NCBI GenBank assembly: GCA_963575645.1
Contig: OY754468.1
Coordinates: forward strand, 6,262,001-6,326,000
Source: Xanthostigma xanthostigma
Taxonomy: Eukaryota; Arthropoda; Insecta; Raphidioptera; Raphidiidae
Direction: 5' to 3'
Length of the DNA stretch: 64,000 bases
Shown: positions 40,370 through 52,739 of the stretch, piece after piece
How positions within the stretch are numbered: position 1 is the first letter of the stretch
Layout of the letters: every line of letters begins with the position of its first letter
The notes under the pieces: model-generated
Told to the model about the DNA's origin: nothing
Database searches by the model: none
What the model saw: only the letters and a program-made list of their open reading frames with translations
Program-made: the position numbers and the translations under genes

Positions 40370-41340
40370 GCGATATGTCATAGTTCCGTGCAGAGTTTAG
40401 GAAAACAAATCACAATCGATCAATCACACAAAATAACGAAGGTTACAAAAACCATATACCTACAGAATGTGTTATTTATGTTAAAGTGCGGATTCAAATA
40501 GTCCTTGAAAACGGTTTTGTAAATTGATGTTTTTACATTTTCGGGTCAGAACCGCAGTCGCATAGTCTGAACAGAACAGTATAAAGTAGGTCAGTAGGTG
40601 AATGCGGGGTTAAACGGCGTAGACTTTTTTAAGCCCTCTACGGAAAAACAATCATTAAGTTGTATCTATTTTTAGAGGCGGCAATATTTTTGCCGCTGAT
40701 ATATTTTTATAAGCTTTTAACTACATCTTTATATATTTATTTGTTTTAAATCTTGCGATCGATATTTCACACACAGCTTCCCGTTAACCGATTGAATTGA
40801 AATTTTGTACATATGTGTACTCTCGATAACAATACAAGAATTAGTCGTTTTTAGAATTAATAAATCAACTGTTGGGAAATGGGAATCAGGTTTCAATATT
40901 ATAAATTAAATAACACTTTTATTCTTCAATTAATTATTTCTTTATTTAAAGTGCACTAAGGAAGGCAGTGTTAATTGTATGAATATCCGTATAGAACTAC
41001 TGCATATAACAGATTTTAAAAACCATATGAGGAATCTTTTCTATACTTATCTTAAAACTGTCACATAAACATAAGTACTTCAAACCCTTATATTGTGACA
41101 GAATATTTTCTCTGTATATTTACTTTTAGCACCTTAAGAAAAATAATCATTCATCACTTAATATATATAATAGATATACAAGTATATTTGTTTTAAAACT
41201 ATTACTAAAATAGTAAAGATTAATTTTTGTATTCATGTAAATTATAATATTCCAGCATCAACCAATAAATTATCAAACTTAAGTTTCTATGAATATATTC
41301 ACATAAAAAGAATCTCTTCGTAAATTTTAAGGAAAAACAA
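40370..41340. other. AT-rich sequence, nothing recognised
   Basis: I see no exon, tRNA or bounded repeat here; only A/T-rich low-complexity patches. Confidence 0.4.
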
Positions 41341-42880
41341 TTGTTTTCATTTTAATCATAATGCCTAATAGTTGGGAGACGGTGACAGAAATGGTCAAGG
41401 AGCACTTGGTGGCAGAAACGCTCTCTTTCGTGTAGTCTGAGTCCCCCGCTACAAATCCGCTTAGTGGAGTAGGGGTCTATCGTGTTGCAATACGACACTG
41501 GGGCAAAATTTAAAATTCCTCTACTAAATGGCAGAAAATAACTGAAAGGCATCTGAAGGGATCTCCTAATTGCAGAAAAAAATATGTTCTGCCAATATAC
41601 CCCCTGCAGAGACTGTCAGTATAATAAATACAAAATAAATGACTAAAAAAAAAAAACTCGGTGAGTGAAACCGAGCTCAAAAGCCTCAAACGGTTCGTCT
41701 TCTTGTAGAGAATCCTGAAGTACAGTTTTCTGCCAAAATCAACCTTGCAAAAACGCGTCATGTTCGCGGAAAGTTTAACATGGTATTCAGATAAAGCATT
41801 AATAAGTAGGTACATTAAATTGGCAGATTGTTATCTAGCAGTGACAAAATTGGCAGATTATATTTTTTTCAAACTTTTTGGGTAATAATATAGAAATACT
41901 GGTTAAGAATTTCCGCCACAGAGCGTAGACTTTGAGAATTTTTGCCTGTGCAAATTTTGAAGAATCGTCGAAAGGATTTTAAACGTCAAATAGTTGTATT
42001 AATGCTCCATCTTTGTCGCACTCACTTACTTATATCTCCCTCTCAACTCCGTTCGCCTCGAACGATCACGCACCGTCGCGATGATGCACTTCCGTAAACG
42101 ATTTCGTCAGGCATTTACCAACTTACTCCCCAAGTCAAGCGTGCGTAAAGAAGTTTTACTTCAAAAACAGTAACAATTGCGTATGTATGTAGGTGGTCCA
42201 CCGTGTTCGCAATATATTGAATTTTGATCGCGTTTTAATGATTCGCACAAAGTCCACCGCAACCGGAAATCACACTTAACAATAACTTCCTGCGCATGCC
42301 GTGACCATAATATAACATCTAAATATGACACTTGCGTCTAACCCTTATCTAGGCACGTACGTATGTGACATGTATTCGTGATGGCGGCATTACCTTTTGA
42401 ATTTAATTACTGATTTGTAATATACTAATTGGTCGCGTACTAAGCTATGAATGATTAATTATTATTAATATACGGATTTTAAATATCGAGTGGGCGTGCA
42501 ATCTTGATTAAAAATGTCAGAGTTCAAATTGAACAAGAACTTTAAATGCCTCTATTTGCATAATTAACAAATGATTTTTATTTGATAATAATAACATAAT
42601 AATAATAAGCCGCCAGATCTACGTCATTTTAGTACTGCTAAGATTTTCTCAGTAAATGTACAATATTTAGTTAAAAACGTATGCCAATTTGCTAGCTTGA
42701 AAGCAGGGGCCTTTTAGAAAATTTAGAGATAGCAGGTTTTAAAGGTACAAAAACGCGTGCTTATACGCAATGGTATTATTCATATGAGTGCGAGTGAGAG
42801 CATTAGATCTTTTTTTTGACAGCTTCATCAAATTTAGGTTTTTTATTTTGAATTATTTACATAGATTATTTCATTACCTT
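41341..42880. other. Unassigned sequence with an inverted relative of 28346-28450
   Basis: The segment 41995-42055 (CTTATATCTCCCTCTCAAC, TTTGTCGCACTCACTTAC) is the complement of the tandem unit in the 28.1-kb element, and ATTTTAAACGTCAAATAGTT (41978-41997) matches its 3' flank. Open stretches at 41352-41815 (minus) have no recognisable motif. I see nothing else that can be named. Confidence 0.35.
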
Positions 42881-42887
42881 TATAAAA

Positions 42888-44107
42888 AAAATCCAGTAAA
42901 TTGGGCGACGACCATTCCAACTTCAAAAATGTTGACATTTGATTATAATAAAGAAAAAAAATCTGATGTCGTGTGAGGTAACTCGGGTAATAGCTAGTAT
43001 TCAATATGATATTTGCTATTCGTTGCCATGGTTACCTACATAATATTATTCAAATCTTTGATTAACGTCAGAATAGAACTCTTGAAGAGTACATAATATT
43101 ATGTTCCACGTCATGTAATAAAATATTTTTAACAAAAAAATTGAACCGACTTCAAAAAAGGCACTAAAAAGTAAAAAATAATTGCGTATTGAAATGTTTT
43201 GGAGTCGGTGTAGTTCTCGGAATAGATTTCATTTTGGCTGACACCGACTCCAAAACATTTCAATACGCAATTATTTTTTACTTTTTAGTGCCTTTTTTGA
43301 AGTCGGTTCAATTTTTTTGTTAAAAATAATTTTTTTTTTCTCTTTTTAGTGTTAATCTGACACTAAAAATCGGTGAACATACATAAAAAAACATTATGCA
43401 TGCCTTTGAAATTTGAGAGTTTCCCTCGATTTCTCCGGGATCCACCATCAGATCCTGACTTGGTTCCGATGGGACCACCTCGGAAGTGCACTCTTTCGAA
43501 TAAAAAAAAAATTTGAAAATCGGTCCATAATTGACGGAGAAATCGGTGACATACATAAAAAAAAAAAAAAATATATACAGACAAACACAGAACCTCCTCC
43601 TTTTTGTTGAAGTCGGTTAAAAATTAATCAAAGCATGCCGAACTAGTTTATTCATCCAGAAAACAAAAGAGCGGCCGATTTTTTTTTATTTTCAAAATAA
43701 TTCCAAAACTATAAAGTTTAGAAAAAAAAAATGTTTAGCGAAACTTTCTTGAAAAAATAAAAAAATAAATAATAAGAATAATAAGCCGTTATGAAAAGTG
43801 TACCATTATTATATAAAAAACACCGTTATAGCAAATATCTCTTCTGCGCATGCGCCGATTTTCCCCAAAAACAATAGGGCTCTTCATATTTGCATACCAA
43901 ACATCCTCCCAAAATTTGGTTTCAATCCGCTCATCCGTTTGACCTTTATCGTGTTCACAGACTAACAGACGCACAGTTTTTTCAAAATAAAGTTTTTTGG
44001 ATTCCGGAGATCTCAAAACGGAAAGATATTGTAAAATTTTTGAAAAGTGATTTTTGACCTAACTAGTACCATTCCCCACTTGTAGGTTGGAAATGTTGGA
44101 ATGGTAA
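42888..44107 (+). mobile_element. Family F element, long copy, split by 43123-43620
   Basis: The left end AAAAAAATCCAGTAAATTGG, the body (CATTTGATTATAATAAAGAA, GCCATGGTTACC, AAGCATGCCGAACTAG, one GCGCATGCGCC unit) and right-end GGAATGGTAAAA give the fullest view of family F. Confidence 0.75.
43123..43620. mobile_element. Element with TTTTTAAC...GACTTCAA inverted ends and a perfect hairpin
   Basis: ATTTTTAACAAAAAAATTG, then AACCGACTTCAA at the left; TTGAAGTCGGTTAAAAAT at the right. The segment 43124-43325 is a hairpin with ~86-bp arms (CACTAAAAAGTAAAAAATAA, TTGGAGTCGGTGT) and a ~30-bp loop. Such 'AACCGACTTCAAAAAAGG' repeats are frequent in insects. A relative fragment is at 62785-62830. Confidence 0.75.
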
Positions 44108-44202
44108 AATACACATGTTAATCAGTTCTATTTTTAAGCATTTTGTTTTTTCATAATTTTTATTTGAACAGATAAAAAGGGGATGTAACATTTATTACTT
44201 AC

Positions 44203-44640
44203 TAGCGGTCCGGCCCGGTTTTACCCGGGTGCGATAGATATATTTTGTGTTATCGAAAAATTCTGCAAAATGTATTCCATTAAGAAACGACTGCAGCGTC
44301 AAAATGTCTAAATTAATAGCTTTGTGCTGATATCGCTTGAAGGCAGTGTCCACTAGATCATGTCGCTAGTTCCCGCCTGGTGCGCTGCAGTGACGCGCCA
44401 TTTGAACGTAACTGCAGTTGCGTGATGTCGCTACATGATACGGATACAGTTTTTCTTGACAAAACACCGTTATTTTGTACAAAATATTTACAAATTGTAC
44501 ACAGAAACCTTCCTCGTTTATCGCTCTTTCTATTAGTGAAAACCGTATGAAAATTCGTTCGGTAGTTTTTTAGTTTATCGCGTTTAGACAGACAGACAGA
44601 CGCGGCGGAGGGACTTTATTTTATGTAGGAAGGTCATATA
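44203..44640 (+). repeat. Retroelement 3' tail, group B/D
   Basis: ACTAGCGGTCCGGCCCGG at the start and GACAGACAGACAGACGCGGC near the end; related to 33762-34165 and 38585-39075. Confidence 0.6.
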
Positions 44641-44828
44641 TCTATTAATTAACTATATGAATCATTGCCTATCTACTCAATGTGCGGTGAGTGAACGCAA
44701 CAAAGCGTCTCTTTCTTCGATGTAATTCCCTGATTTCTCCGATGATAGGATTGGTTGATGTACTTGCATTCAATCTGAATAAAGTATCTCTGTTTCAAAA
44801 ACTTTGTCTTTTTCTATGACGTTAACAT

Positions 44829-44922
44829 GGGCGTACCCAGCTTTTGGCCCAGGAGGGGGCAAATTTTAAATTTCTCAAGCCGGATCCCCGTGCTTGTTTT
44901 GCTCTCCTGGATACGTCAGTGC
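44829..44922. mobile_element. Possible ~95-bp hAT remnant
   Basis: CATGGGCGTACCCAGC and CTGGATACGTCAGTG look like decayed CAGTGGCGTACCCAG-type inverted ends. No duplication is visible. Confidence 0.35.
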
Positions 44923-45587
44923 TTACGGCGTAAAAAAAGACAGAAGTATATGTTTGCACCCTAATAGTTCGATTGCAATTTTATTCCTATGCTTAGTATA
45001 GAATAAAAGTATATGAGGTAGGTATAGATTATCGAATGTAAGAGTGCAATTATTTTGCTTATGTACTCGTACATGCATGCGTTTTCCGCCAAATAACAGT
45101 AATAAATGATGATATTTTTGAACGATTACGTAATTTAGTTTATCGGTACACAGTACACTCAATTGAACAGCTTATTTAACAACATTAGTTTTATCAAAGC
45201 ATGTCATTTTATTATACCGACAGAGCGAAGTGTGGAGTGCGTATTGCACAAGCCTAACATTTTATATTACATTGAAGCGCACGTGTCTTGTTTAAATACA
45301 TTTTAAACTGTATATTATTTTGTTGCACAGTGGCTGTAAATAAAATTTACAGTCTGTTCAAAATAAAAGAAAATATAGCCATTTTGACGTCAAACTTGGC
45401 TCTAATGTTGGATTGTGCAATGATGATTGTTGTTCAATATTACCTAAGTTCGTTAGCTTTTGGATGATGCCACGTTTGTAGTCCTCATTCGACACCATCC
45501 GAAGTTATACTGACCCAGTGCCCGCCGAAACCCACCAACCGGTGGGCCGAAATCCTCGCCAACCGCAATTGAATTTTTGACAGAAAT

Positions 45588-46250
45588 TTTTTATTACATA
45601 AATGGAAAGATCGCATACAAGTGTTTTATAGCAAAACTACGTTTATTTTATTTTTTTACCTCATATATAGTTTAAAAGTTATATGGATTTTAAAAATACT
45701 TTTTAACTACCTAAATTTATTTTGTGTACATGTAGATATAGTCAGAGTGCCCGTCGGCAAAAATTTTACTGATAAAATATACTCTCCCCAAACTTTGTAT
45801 ATGGCTTCATTAGGCCTAGTCTGACACCTATTTCCTCTATGACTTTTTTTGATTTTGGGGCGTTTTCCCTCTAAATTTTCTGAAAGATGTCGTTTTGACG
45901 ATATGTAAAAAATTTATAGATACTGTTTGTTTTTTTTAATTGGATAGTTTAAACACTTCAACCAAAACGCTAAAATAATATTCTCTGACAAATAACATGA
46001 AACATTTAAAATGTCTGAGACCTCGAATATGTTCTAAATTTGAGATGGGCAAAATCCTTAATCATTTCTTCAAAATCTATGTTTTTGAGCATATCACATT
46101 CCATGGACATTAACGACACACTCTCTCTTGAAGCATTGTATTTAAATTGTATTTTTATATATTTAAATTTAGCTAAATATGCTGAAATCGGAAAGCCTGA
46201 TTTTCGGGCGAGAGTGGAGTTGCTTCGCGCATGCAAAAGCTAACAAACAA
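45588..46250 (-). repeat. Inverted relative of 12610-12920 and 13410-13480
   Basis: The segment 45740-46020 is the complement of 12610-12920, and 45588-45660 resembles 13410-13480. An open frame at 46006-46236 (minus; SMECDMLKNIDFEEMIKDFA) extends it. The motif is suggestive of a transposase C-terminal region but is not recognised. Confidence 0.45.
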
Positions 46251-46371
46251 ATAGGGATTTAGAGTACGACAACTTGATGTGCAAAATATTCACTGGAAAT
46301 AGACAATTAAATATTTAACAGTGTTATTAACCGCTTTAAATGCGGAAAATTGATTTTTATGATTTTTTTTG

Positions 46372-46590
46372 CACAGTGAAAACGCGAAGGAGTTCTTTAA
46401 AAAAAACAATTACGGGGTCGTGTCGATGCAATGGCGTTTTTTTTGCGCAGTTTAAAGGGGAAGTCGTTTGGGGGGAGTTCTTTAAAAACAATTACTGGGT
46501 CGTGTCGATGCGATGACGTTTTTTTTGCACAGTGAAAAGGGGAAGGCGTTTGAGGGTAGTTCTTCAAAAAACAATTACGGTGTCCTGTAT
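46372..46590 (+). repeat. ~2.7 tandem units of ~80 bp
   Basis: Each unit has GTTCTTTAAAAA, CAATTACGGGGTCGTGTCGA, TGGCGTTTTTTTTGC and CAGTGAAAAGGGGAAG. Confidence 0.8.
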
Positions 46591-47458
46591 ACAAAGTGTG
46601 ATAGTAACACAGTATTTTTACACCAGTTGCTATGACATAAGTATATGTGATTTCTGATTGGTTAGATTAAAAATGAGGAAATTTGTGAATAATCTTCAAA
46701 GATTTTTTTTGACAGTCAAAATTTTCATTTTTCTATGACTTAAAAAAAAGTCAAAATTTGGCCACATCGAGTTATTGTACTAGATCCGCAAGTAGGTATA
46801 TTATAGTCAGTGCCGGATTAATCATTAGGCAGAGTAGGCAACTGCCTAGGGGCCCCGCATCGACTAGGGATCCGTGCACGCACCAAGAAAAAAAAACTTT
46901 TCATTGAACGAAAATTTTATTTGAAAATTTGTATGAAATTTCCCAACAACAATATTATTTTCTTTCGTTGTTTATTGTAATTTATTGCATTTAACAAGAT
47001 AAAATTTAAAAAAACTACGTCACGTCTCATTTCTTTTTCCTGACCCATCAAAAAACCTGGATCATCAATTATCTATAACCTATTCATTAAGACCATTTCA
47101 ATAAAGCTAACGAGTCAGGTAAGGCGATGCTGCACTGTAGAGTTGGGGAAAAAATAACTTCACGATGAAAAAATCACTGTGACAAGCCGTCTAAAATAAT
47201 CACTGTGATCTGACAAGAGATATCTACGTTCCAAAGTAACATATGTCGTTCCATGTCACCGCACTCACTGTCGCTCAAACATGACACTATGATCTGACGA
47301 GATATCTGCGTTTCAAAGTAACGTATGTCGTTTCATGTCACCGCAGTCACGACGCTCGCTCCAAGTTCCAATAGATCTATGTTTCAAAGTAACGTATGTC
47401 GTTCCATGTCACCGCAGTCACTACTGAGTACTCACTGTCGCTCAAAGTCAAACATGAA

Positions 47459-47738
47459 CGGAGTGGTGTAATGGTCAGCGTGCTGGCCTTTGGATCGCAC
47501 TGTCACAAGAATAAATAATATTCTTGTGGCACTGTCGTGGATTCGAATCCCACCTCTGCTCATGGATATTTTGTGTTGGTCGTTTAGACCGAGCTTTGAA
47601 ATTTAATTATACTGGCCAGATACTAAGAGGTAGTGCCACCCCCCCCCCCCCAAGTGATATTCTCTTGTATATGTGCATATGCTCTATATTATGTGGATAT
47701 ATACAATTGGATATACCTTTAAAAAAAAAAAAAAAAAC
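47459..47738 (+). mobile_element. tRNA-derived SINE with poly(A) tail
   Basis: The head GGTGTAATGGTCAGCGTGC (A box) and GTGGATTCGAATCCCACC (B box) is followed by a non-tRNA body with a C14 tract and an A17 tail. AACGGAGT at ~47457-47464 and after the tail (~47736-47745) forms a plausible target duplication. The head is interrupted by a small hairpin insertion (47505-47528). Confidence 0.7.
47505..47528. other. 24-bp hairpin flanked by 8-bp direct repeats inside the SINE head
   Basis: ACAAGAATA and TATTCTTGT arms surround a 5-base loop. GCACTGTC is directly repeated on both sides (47497-47504 and 47529-47536). It is the size of a micro-insertion or of the residue left by element excision. Confidence 0.8.
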
Positions 47739-48189
47739 GGAGTAGGCAAACAACGCCGTTGTGACGTCAGACCGTGCGGGCTTGTGATGTGAGTGATCGA
47801 CGTGACAAAGTCACGATGATTTTTCACTGTGATTTTTGTGTAACCGGAATAACAGTCACTGTGATCTCATAGTAACGACTTTTCCCATGTCTATGCTGCA
47901 GCATCTAGTCAAAGTAATCATGTTGTTACAATATCACATAAGACATTGAAGTAACAGGATGCCTGGAGCCAATCATCTGGAAGTTACTCACATCCCTTCA
48001 TCAACTTGAAAAGACCTGATTGCATATTTAGGCAATGCAATCAGGTCTTTGATTGCATTGCCTAAATATGTTTTTCGGTAATAAATATCGCCTATCGTTT
48101 GATGGTCTGACAGGAGCTAGGGGGCCCTTATCGATCGCGGGGCCCTGGGCACGTGCCCAGTGGAAAAGAGGGGCCTGGCGACCTTACTC

Positions 48190-49470
48190 AAACAACAGTG
48201 AACTGTCTGTATATTTCCAACTATTACCAACATGTGCAGTGTACACAGTGCACACCATAATGTCATCTGACTGCTCATAGTTGATTAAAAGTACGTACCA
48301 TGTTGGTGTTTACAATCAAATTAACGGCAAGATCAACCATTTGATACATTTGTACTAAATACTTTAACAGTTTATCATATAATTGCTAACGTAAATGGTA
48401 AACCGTTTATCAGCTCGTATCCATTACTTCTCTGTTTTCTTAACCTAGTCAAACGTATGCTGAATTTGTACACAACTCATTAATAATTTGTCTAACCTTG
48501 TTACATAATACCATCAGCGGTGCTAGATTATTAGTTTATGTATCTAGCTAGATTGTAGTGCAATATTTTATGTACGAGTTGTGACATTTTGGAAAAATGG
48601 GAGTTAGCGAGTTTAAGTCACACGAGCCGCTCGTAAAACTAATACATAATGTAGCAAGTATTGTTACATTAACTCTCTCTCTCTTTTGTAATATTGTCAA
48701 AATTAGTTTTCCTTAGCTACGCAGGAAAAATGAATGTTGTTATTAATTCTAAAAAAATCAATCGATTTCATCTAGAGAAAACATTAGATTACGAATTGTT
48801 TATAATTCAGCTTTAAAGCGTTTTATTTAAGTAAGAACTTTACCAAGTGCTTACAATTATAACATTTGTTACACGTAACTCCTGTAAAATATCTGATTTT
48901 CACTTCATAATAATATATCTGACAGCTGTCATGTTCTGTGTTTGCGACCATATTGCATTTCATTTGGGTTGTTGTCAAATTAGTTAATCCGCGCGAGACA
49001 TTAAATTTTAGCTAAAAAATCAGCACGTCGCGTCACGCAAAAATCTGGCATAATGCAATATCTACATATTATTATTAAAATTCAGGAGTTAGTGATTTTG
49101 ATTATTTGCAGTATATAAAGATAATTTCACACGTACGCAGTACAAAAGAATGTCCAAAGCTTAGGAGGATAAGGAAAGTAGAAAGATACAAACAAAATTG
49201 AACTAAAACAAAATTATGCAAGTGGAAAGATATGTTTGTTTTTAATTTTAAACACAAACACAATTCCGAACTTCCTTGTTGATTATAGTATGCTTTATAA
49301 ACAGCAACAGGTAGATACTATTAACTGCCACTTCCTATTGTTAACGAACAATGATGCAACTACAATATTGTAGTCCAATCTCTTGCATTAAATAACTCAA
49401 TTAGTCATCTATAGTAGAGCAGTGCAAATTACCAGTGGTTAAAAAGTCGCAAGCTCACGTTTCTTGTACC
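48190..49470. other. Unassigned AT-rich sequence
   Basis: Apart from a hairpin just upstream (48013-48070, GCATATTTAGGCAATGCAAT mirrored), I see no bounded element, exon or RNA gene. Confidence 0.4.
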
Positions 49471-49481
49471 CAGTCTTCCCT

Positions 49482-49992
49482 CAAGGGCGTAGATATTTTT
49501 GAAGTTTACTCCTTAAGAAATGATTTTGAGTTATAAGGCCCGGCACGGAAATTTTATGAGTAGTAAAATCAATTGGTGATGCATTACGCTTCACCGCTTC
49601 AAGTGAGGCGTTACGCTCGTCCGCTTCAAAAGAGACAAACATATATATCTGCAAGATTTAACGTGCGAAAGAATGAGATGGAATACATTACACAGCGTAT
49701 CTAAGGAGTAAACTCCAGTCGTGCATCGGAGCTGACACACAAACACACTTTTTTCTGGGGGGTAAAGCAAAAAAAATGATATTTTTGTAAGTTTTATTAA
49801 TATCACACAAGAATTACTCACAAAGGAAGGTGTCAAGGAAAATATTCATTCCTAAACTAATTTTACAGATTCCTTTTCAAAAAGTATTTCTAAATTTTAT
49901 TTTTTAGGCAGGTATTCGTATTATTTTCAGTTTAAGTTCTTTATTATTATGATCCTGGGGGTAATTACCCCCCCCCCATATCTATGCCCTTG
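49482..49992. mobile_element. hAT element (CAAGGGCGTAGAT ends), copy 2, with nested insertion
   Basis: It is the opposite-orientation copy of 7620-7889. Flanking octamers are TCTTCCCT (49474-49481) and TCTTCCCC (49993-50000), seven of eight. It is longer than copy 1 because of the insertion at 49503-49714. Confidence 0.88.
49503..49714. mobile_element. 212-bp insertion with AGTTTACTCCTTA inverted ends
   Basis: AGTTTACTCCTTA and TAAGGAGTAAACT are perfect 13-bp inverted repeats. Copy 1 at 7620-7889 has no counterpart. Internal CGTTACGCTCGTCCGCTTC/GCATTACGCTTCACCGCTTC is a short direct repeat. Confidence 0.7.
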
Positions 49993-50043
49993 TCTTCCCC
50001 CTGTTAATTATTATCTGGACCTATCGATACATACCGGGCTTAA

Positions 50044-50709
50044 GGAGGTTGATGCGTTACAGTCCCAATCAAAAGTAGCTAAGTCGAATTCTAAAAGGGA
50101 ACTTTTCCATAATCAATTTTTACAAAAGGTTATAAGTCGATGATACCAATAAATTATTGTCATCATAAAGGCATAAATAAATAATTTTTTTTAATATTAA
50201 TTAATTATATAAGTATTTTACTTAATGTAATAACTTTTGAATTTTTTGTACAAAGTTAGGTTGGAAAAAATAAATTTATGTAAATATATGTATTTTACAT
50301 ATTTTTTGCAGTAATTAATTAAAAAAAAAATTAGAAGTAATAAAAATTAAAATTAAATCATTAAAAAGTTAATATTTCAGTTAAAATTGTTAAAATTGTC
50401 AAGAATAAAAGTCTATAATCGAAAAGTGCTAAGGTTTAATAATTTTTTTTTATTGATAAGACATCGACGCTTAGTTAGTTTTCAGAACTGCTGACATTAT
50501 TTGGTTATTTTCAAAAAATTAAAATGTACCGTTTGCATGCTAGGTTGACATATTTTCCATAAGACATCTAAAAGTTTTTTTTTAATTTTTAACTTTATAA
50601 ATCTCCTAATGATTTTGGATTTTTTACAGAAAATTTTGTCATAAAAAAATCCATTAAAAAAACTTTGTTTCAGATTTTTTCATTATCTTCGTTTAACGCC
50701 TCAACCTCC
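50044..50709. mobile_element. piggyBac-like short element, TTAA-flanked
   Basis: GGAGGTTGATGCGTTA and TAACGCCTCAACCTCC are inverted 16-mers with one mismatch, directly bordered by TTAA on both sides (50040-50043, 50710-50713). TTAA target duplication is the piggyBac hallmark. There is no ORF. Confidence 0.82.
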
Positions 50710-50713
50710 TTAA

Positions 50714-51524
50714 AAACTAATTAGTTAATAGATGATAGTAATTAAAGTACAGATTTGTGTTTCAGGAAATAGTATTTTTATTTCGGTTTATATTACAGAT
50801 CTTGTTTAAACATAATATTTTGACAAGAAATTTATATTGATATATTTGTTTATTTATTACACGTTTGATGTTAAACATTTTATAGTATTATTTTTCTATA
50901 CAATACAATTGTTTTTTTACAGATCCGTTTAACTAATAAAAATAAAAATGGGTTTAGAAAAAAAAATGACATAAATTTCTATTTTTTTTTTAATTCACAT
51001 CGGAACTGTATCGTCAGTCAAGTAGGTCACATGATTAAGAATATGTTTAACTAAGCCAATCAACTCTGAAAGCTAAAAAACTAGACGTGTTATACTTTTA
51101 TCATCCCTGATTAAGTGAGAATTTAGTCAAATCAGGGCAAAGGTTCGATTCGGTTTATTTACATTTTTTTAAGTTTCTGCACTCTGGTTCATCGCTATAA
51201 TTTTCAACAAATCTTGACTTTGTAAGTAAACGCAATACCCTTGCGTAATTGAGGTGTAATTTGAAGTGACTCATTGATTTAAAATTAAACGTTGTTAAAA
51301 TGTGTTTGTTATAGTTTATTTATTACTGGCGACTACTCGCGACACCGCACACGATTGAGATGAAAAGCGACAACAGTTGTGGGGCCTTAGGCTTCACCGT
51401 ATTACAGTCTTGCCGAGCGGAGGGCACAAAGATTTTTTATATGCCCCGTACTTTCACATAAAATAACTGTAATTCATCATTACCCAGATGATTTGAGATT
51501 TTTATTTTGTATCAAAATAAAAAT
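50714..51524. other. AT-rich sequence, nothing recognised
   Basis: No coding or bounded repeat feature is visible. Confidence 0.4.
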
Positions 51525-51660
51525 AGCCTGTTACTAAGGAAGAGTGTAGCTTTTTATTAGCGAGAGAATTTTTAGAATCGGTTGAGTAGTTTCAGAGATT
51601 ATCCCCCTACAAACAAACAAACATACACATTTTAGCTCTTTGTACAATAGTACAGATAAA
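51525..51660 (+). repeat. Retroelement 3' tail fragment
   Basis: AATCGGTTGAGTAGTTTCAG, CAAACAAACAAACATACAC and TAGCTCTTTGTACAATAGTA have the order of a LINE tail (target-recognition end). Confidence 0.5.
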
Positions 51661-52187
51661 ATTAATAAAATGTAGATATACGGCGGGAAAGATGCTTTAC
51701 CCCCCGGCTTTTGTCATCGGCCCGGACTGGCTAATTTTACGCCCGGTAACCATGCATGAAAAGTAGCTATTTTATAATAGGTAGGACAAAAAATATTGAA
51801 AATATGGAGACAGCTTTTATTGTGCTTCCTAATTTAAATTTTATCAGAGCAAAGATAAACACGTTTAACTTTTTAGTGTCATGGCCTTCAGGTAAAAAAA
51901 CAAAATTGTTGACCGACAGTAGATTACAAATAAAATAGCTGAAAACAGTACAAACTATTTAAAATAATAATTTATTTGAAGAAACTTATAATTTTTTAAC
52001 GTTGACTTGACAAAAACGGAAAATATTTTATACAAACAGAAAATATAAGATATTTTTGTACCGTTTATAATATTACAAAATAAATACTGAGTACCTACTA
52101 TATTTGTCTACTAAATATTTAAAATTAAATTTACAGTCTTATCGCATAGTCACACTTTTCGATATTTGTTTTTTTTTTTCATTTTTT

Positions 52188-52738
52188 CTTTTATGGCCTT
52201 ATTCACCGAACGCAAGTAGTTATTTATTCAATTCATTTGTTTCATTCCTCCGAATAAATACCGATAATTCAATTCACCAAGCATAATTACGTTTACTGCA
52301 GATATAAATCTATTCTCGGGTATAAATATTTACACTTGAGAAAAAAATAATGGCCGCTACATAGATCATAATACCTAACCTATAAACGTAGAGTATTATA
52401 TCTGCAGTTGCTCTTGTAAATTTATTTATGTTGTTTATTAACCTATAGTTGTAAAACATTGGAAGTTTTGTGTACTATTGGATTAGAATAAAACAGTATT
52501 ATTTTGTGAAACTTTTTTTTATGTTTACACTAACGCCATCGGTCGGATTTTTAGGTTAACGTCACAATATTCAGCAAAAATAACAAGGAGTATAGTGAAG
52601 TGTGTATTTATTCTTCAACTAACTATTTTACCTGAAAATTTGGTTGGTGAATTGAAAGTAAATTTTATTGTAACGAATAAATTTGTTCCAAGATTAGTCA
52701 TTTCTATCTTTAATAGTGTTCGATGAATATGGTCATTA
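52188..52738. mobile_element. Short element with CATATTCACCGAAC-type ends
   Basis: TATGGCCTTATTCACCGAAC at the left and GTTCGATGAATATGGTCAT at the right are inverted. A half copy is at 36848-36998. Confidence 0.6.
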
Positions 52739-52739
52739 A

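Larger units (their letters stand above)
47138..47893. mobile_element. Element with TAGA..TGGGAAAA ends and internal ~85-bp tandem repeats
   Basis: TAGAGTTGGGGAAAAAATAAC and the complement of GTAACGACTTTTCCCATGTC (trimmed) are inverted. Right flank TGCTGCAG and left TGCTGCAC are near-matching octamers with a 2-base offset, suggesting hAT. Three tandem units (TTTCAAAGTAACGTATGTCG, CATGTCACCGCAGTCAC) lie at 47219-47455. A SINE is nested at 47459-47738. Confidence 0.6.
46808..48190 (+). mobile_element. hAT-like element (CAGTGCCGGATTAA left end), right end lost
   Basis: CAGTGCCGGATTAATCATTA with CTGCCTAGGGGCCCCGC at the left, and GGGGGCCCTTATCGATCGCG/GGGCCCTGGGCACGTGCCC at ~48120-48165, are the GC-rich subterminal parts of one hAT group. 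The expected TTAATCCGGCACTG right end is absent. The element 47138-47893 and a SINE are nested inside. Confidence 0.45.

Noticed and set aside
41352-41815. Overlapping minus-strand ORFs as a gene
   Set aside because: No motif, no splice context, and composition like the surrounding AT-rich DNA.
46006-46236. hAT or other transposase domain
   Set aside because: The peptide around MECDMLKNIDFEEM only vaguely recalls such proteins; without a search I cannot assign it.
47459-47540. tRNA gene with an intron
   Set aside because: The inserted hairpin is not at the canonical position after the anticodon, and it is bracketed by an 8-bp direct repeat; the unit ends in poly(A) as a SINE.
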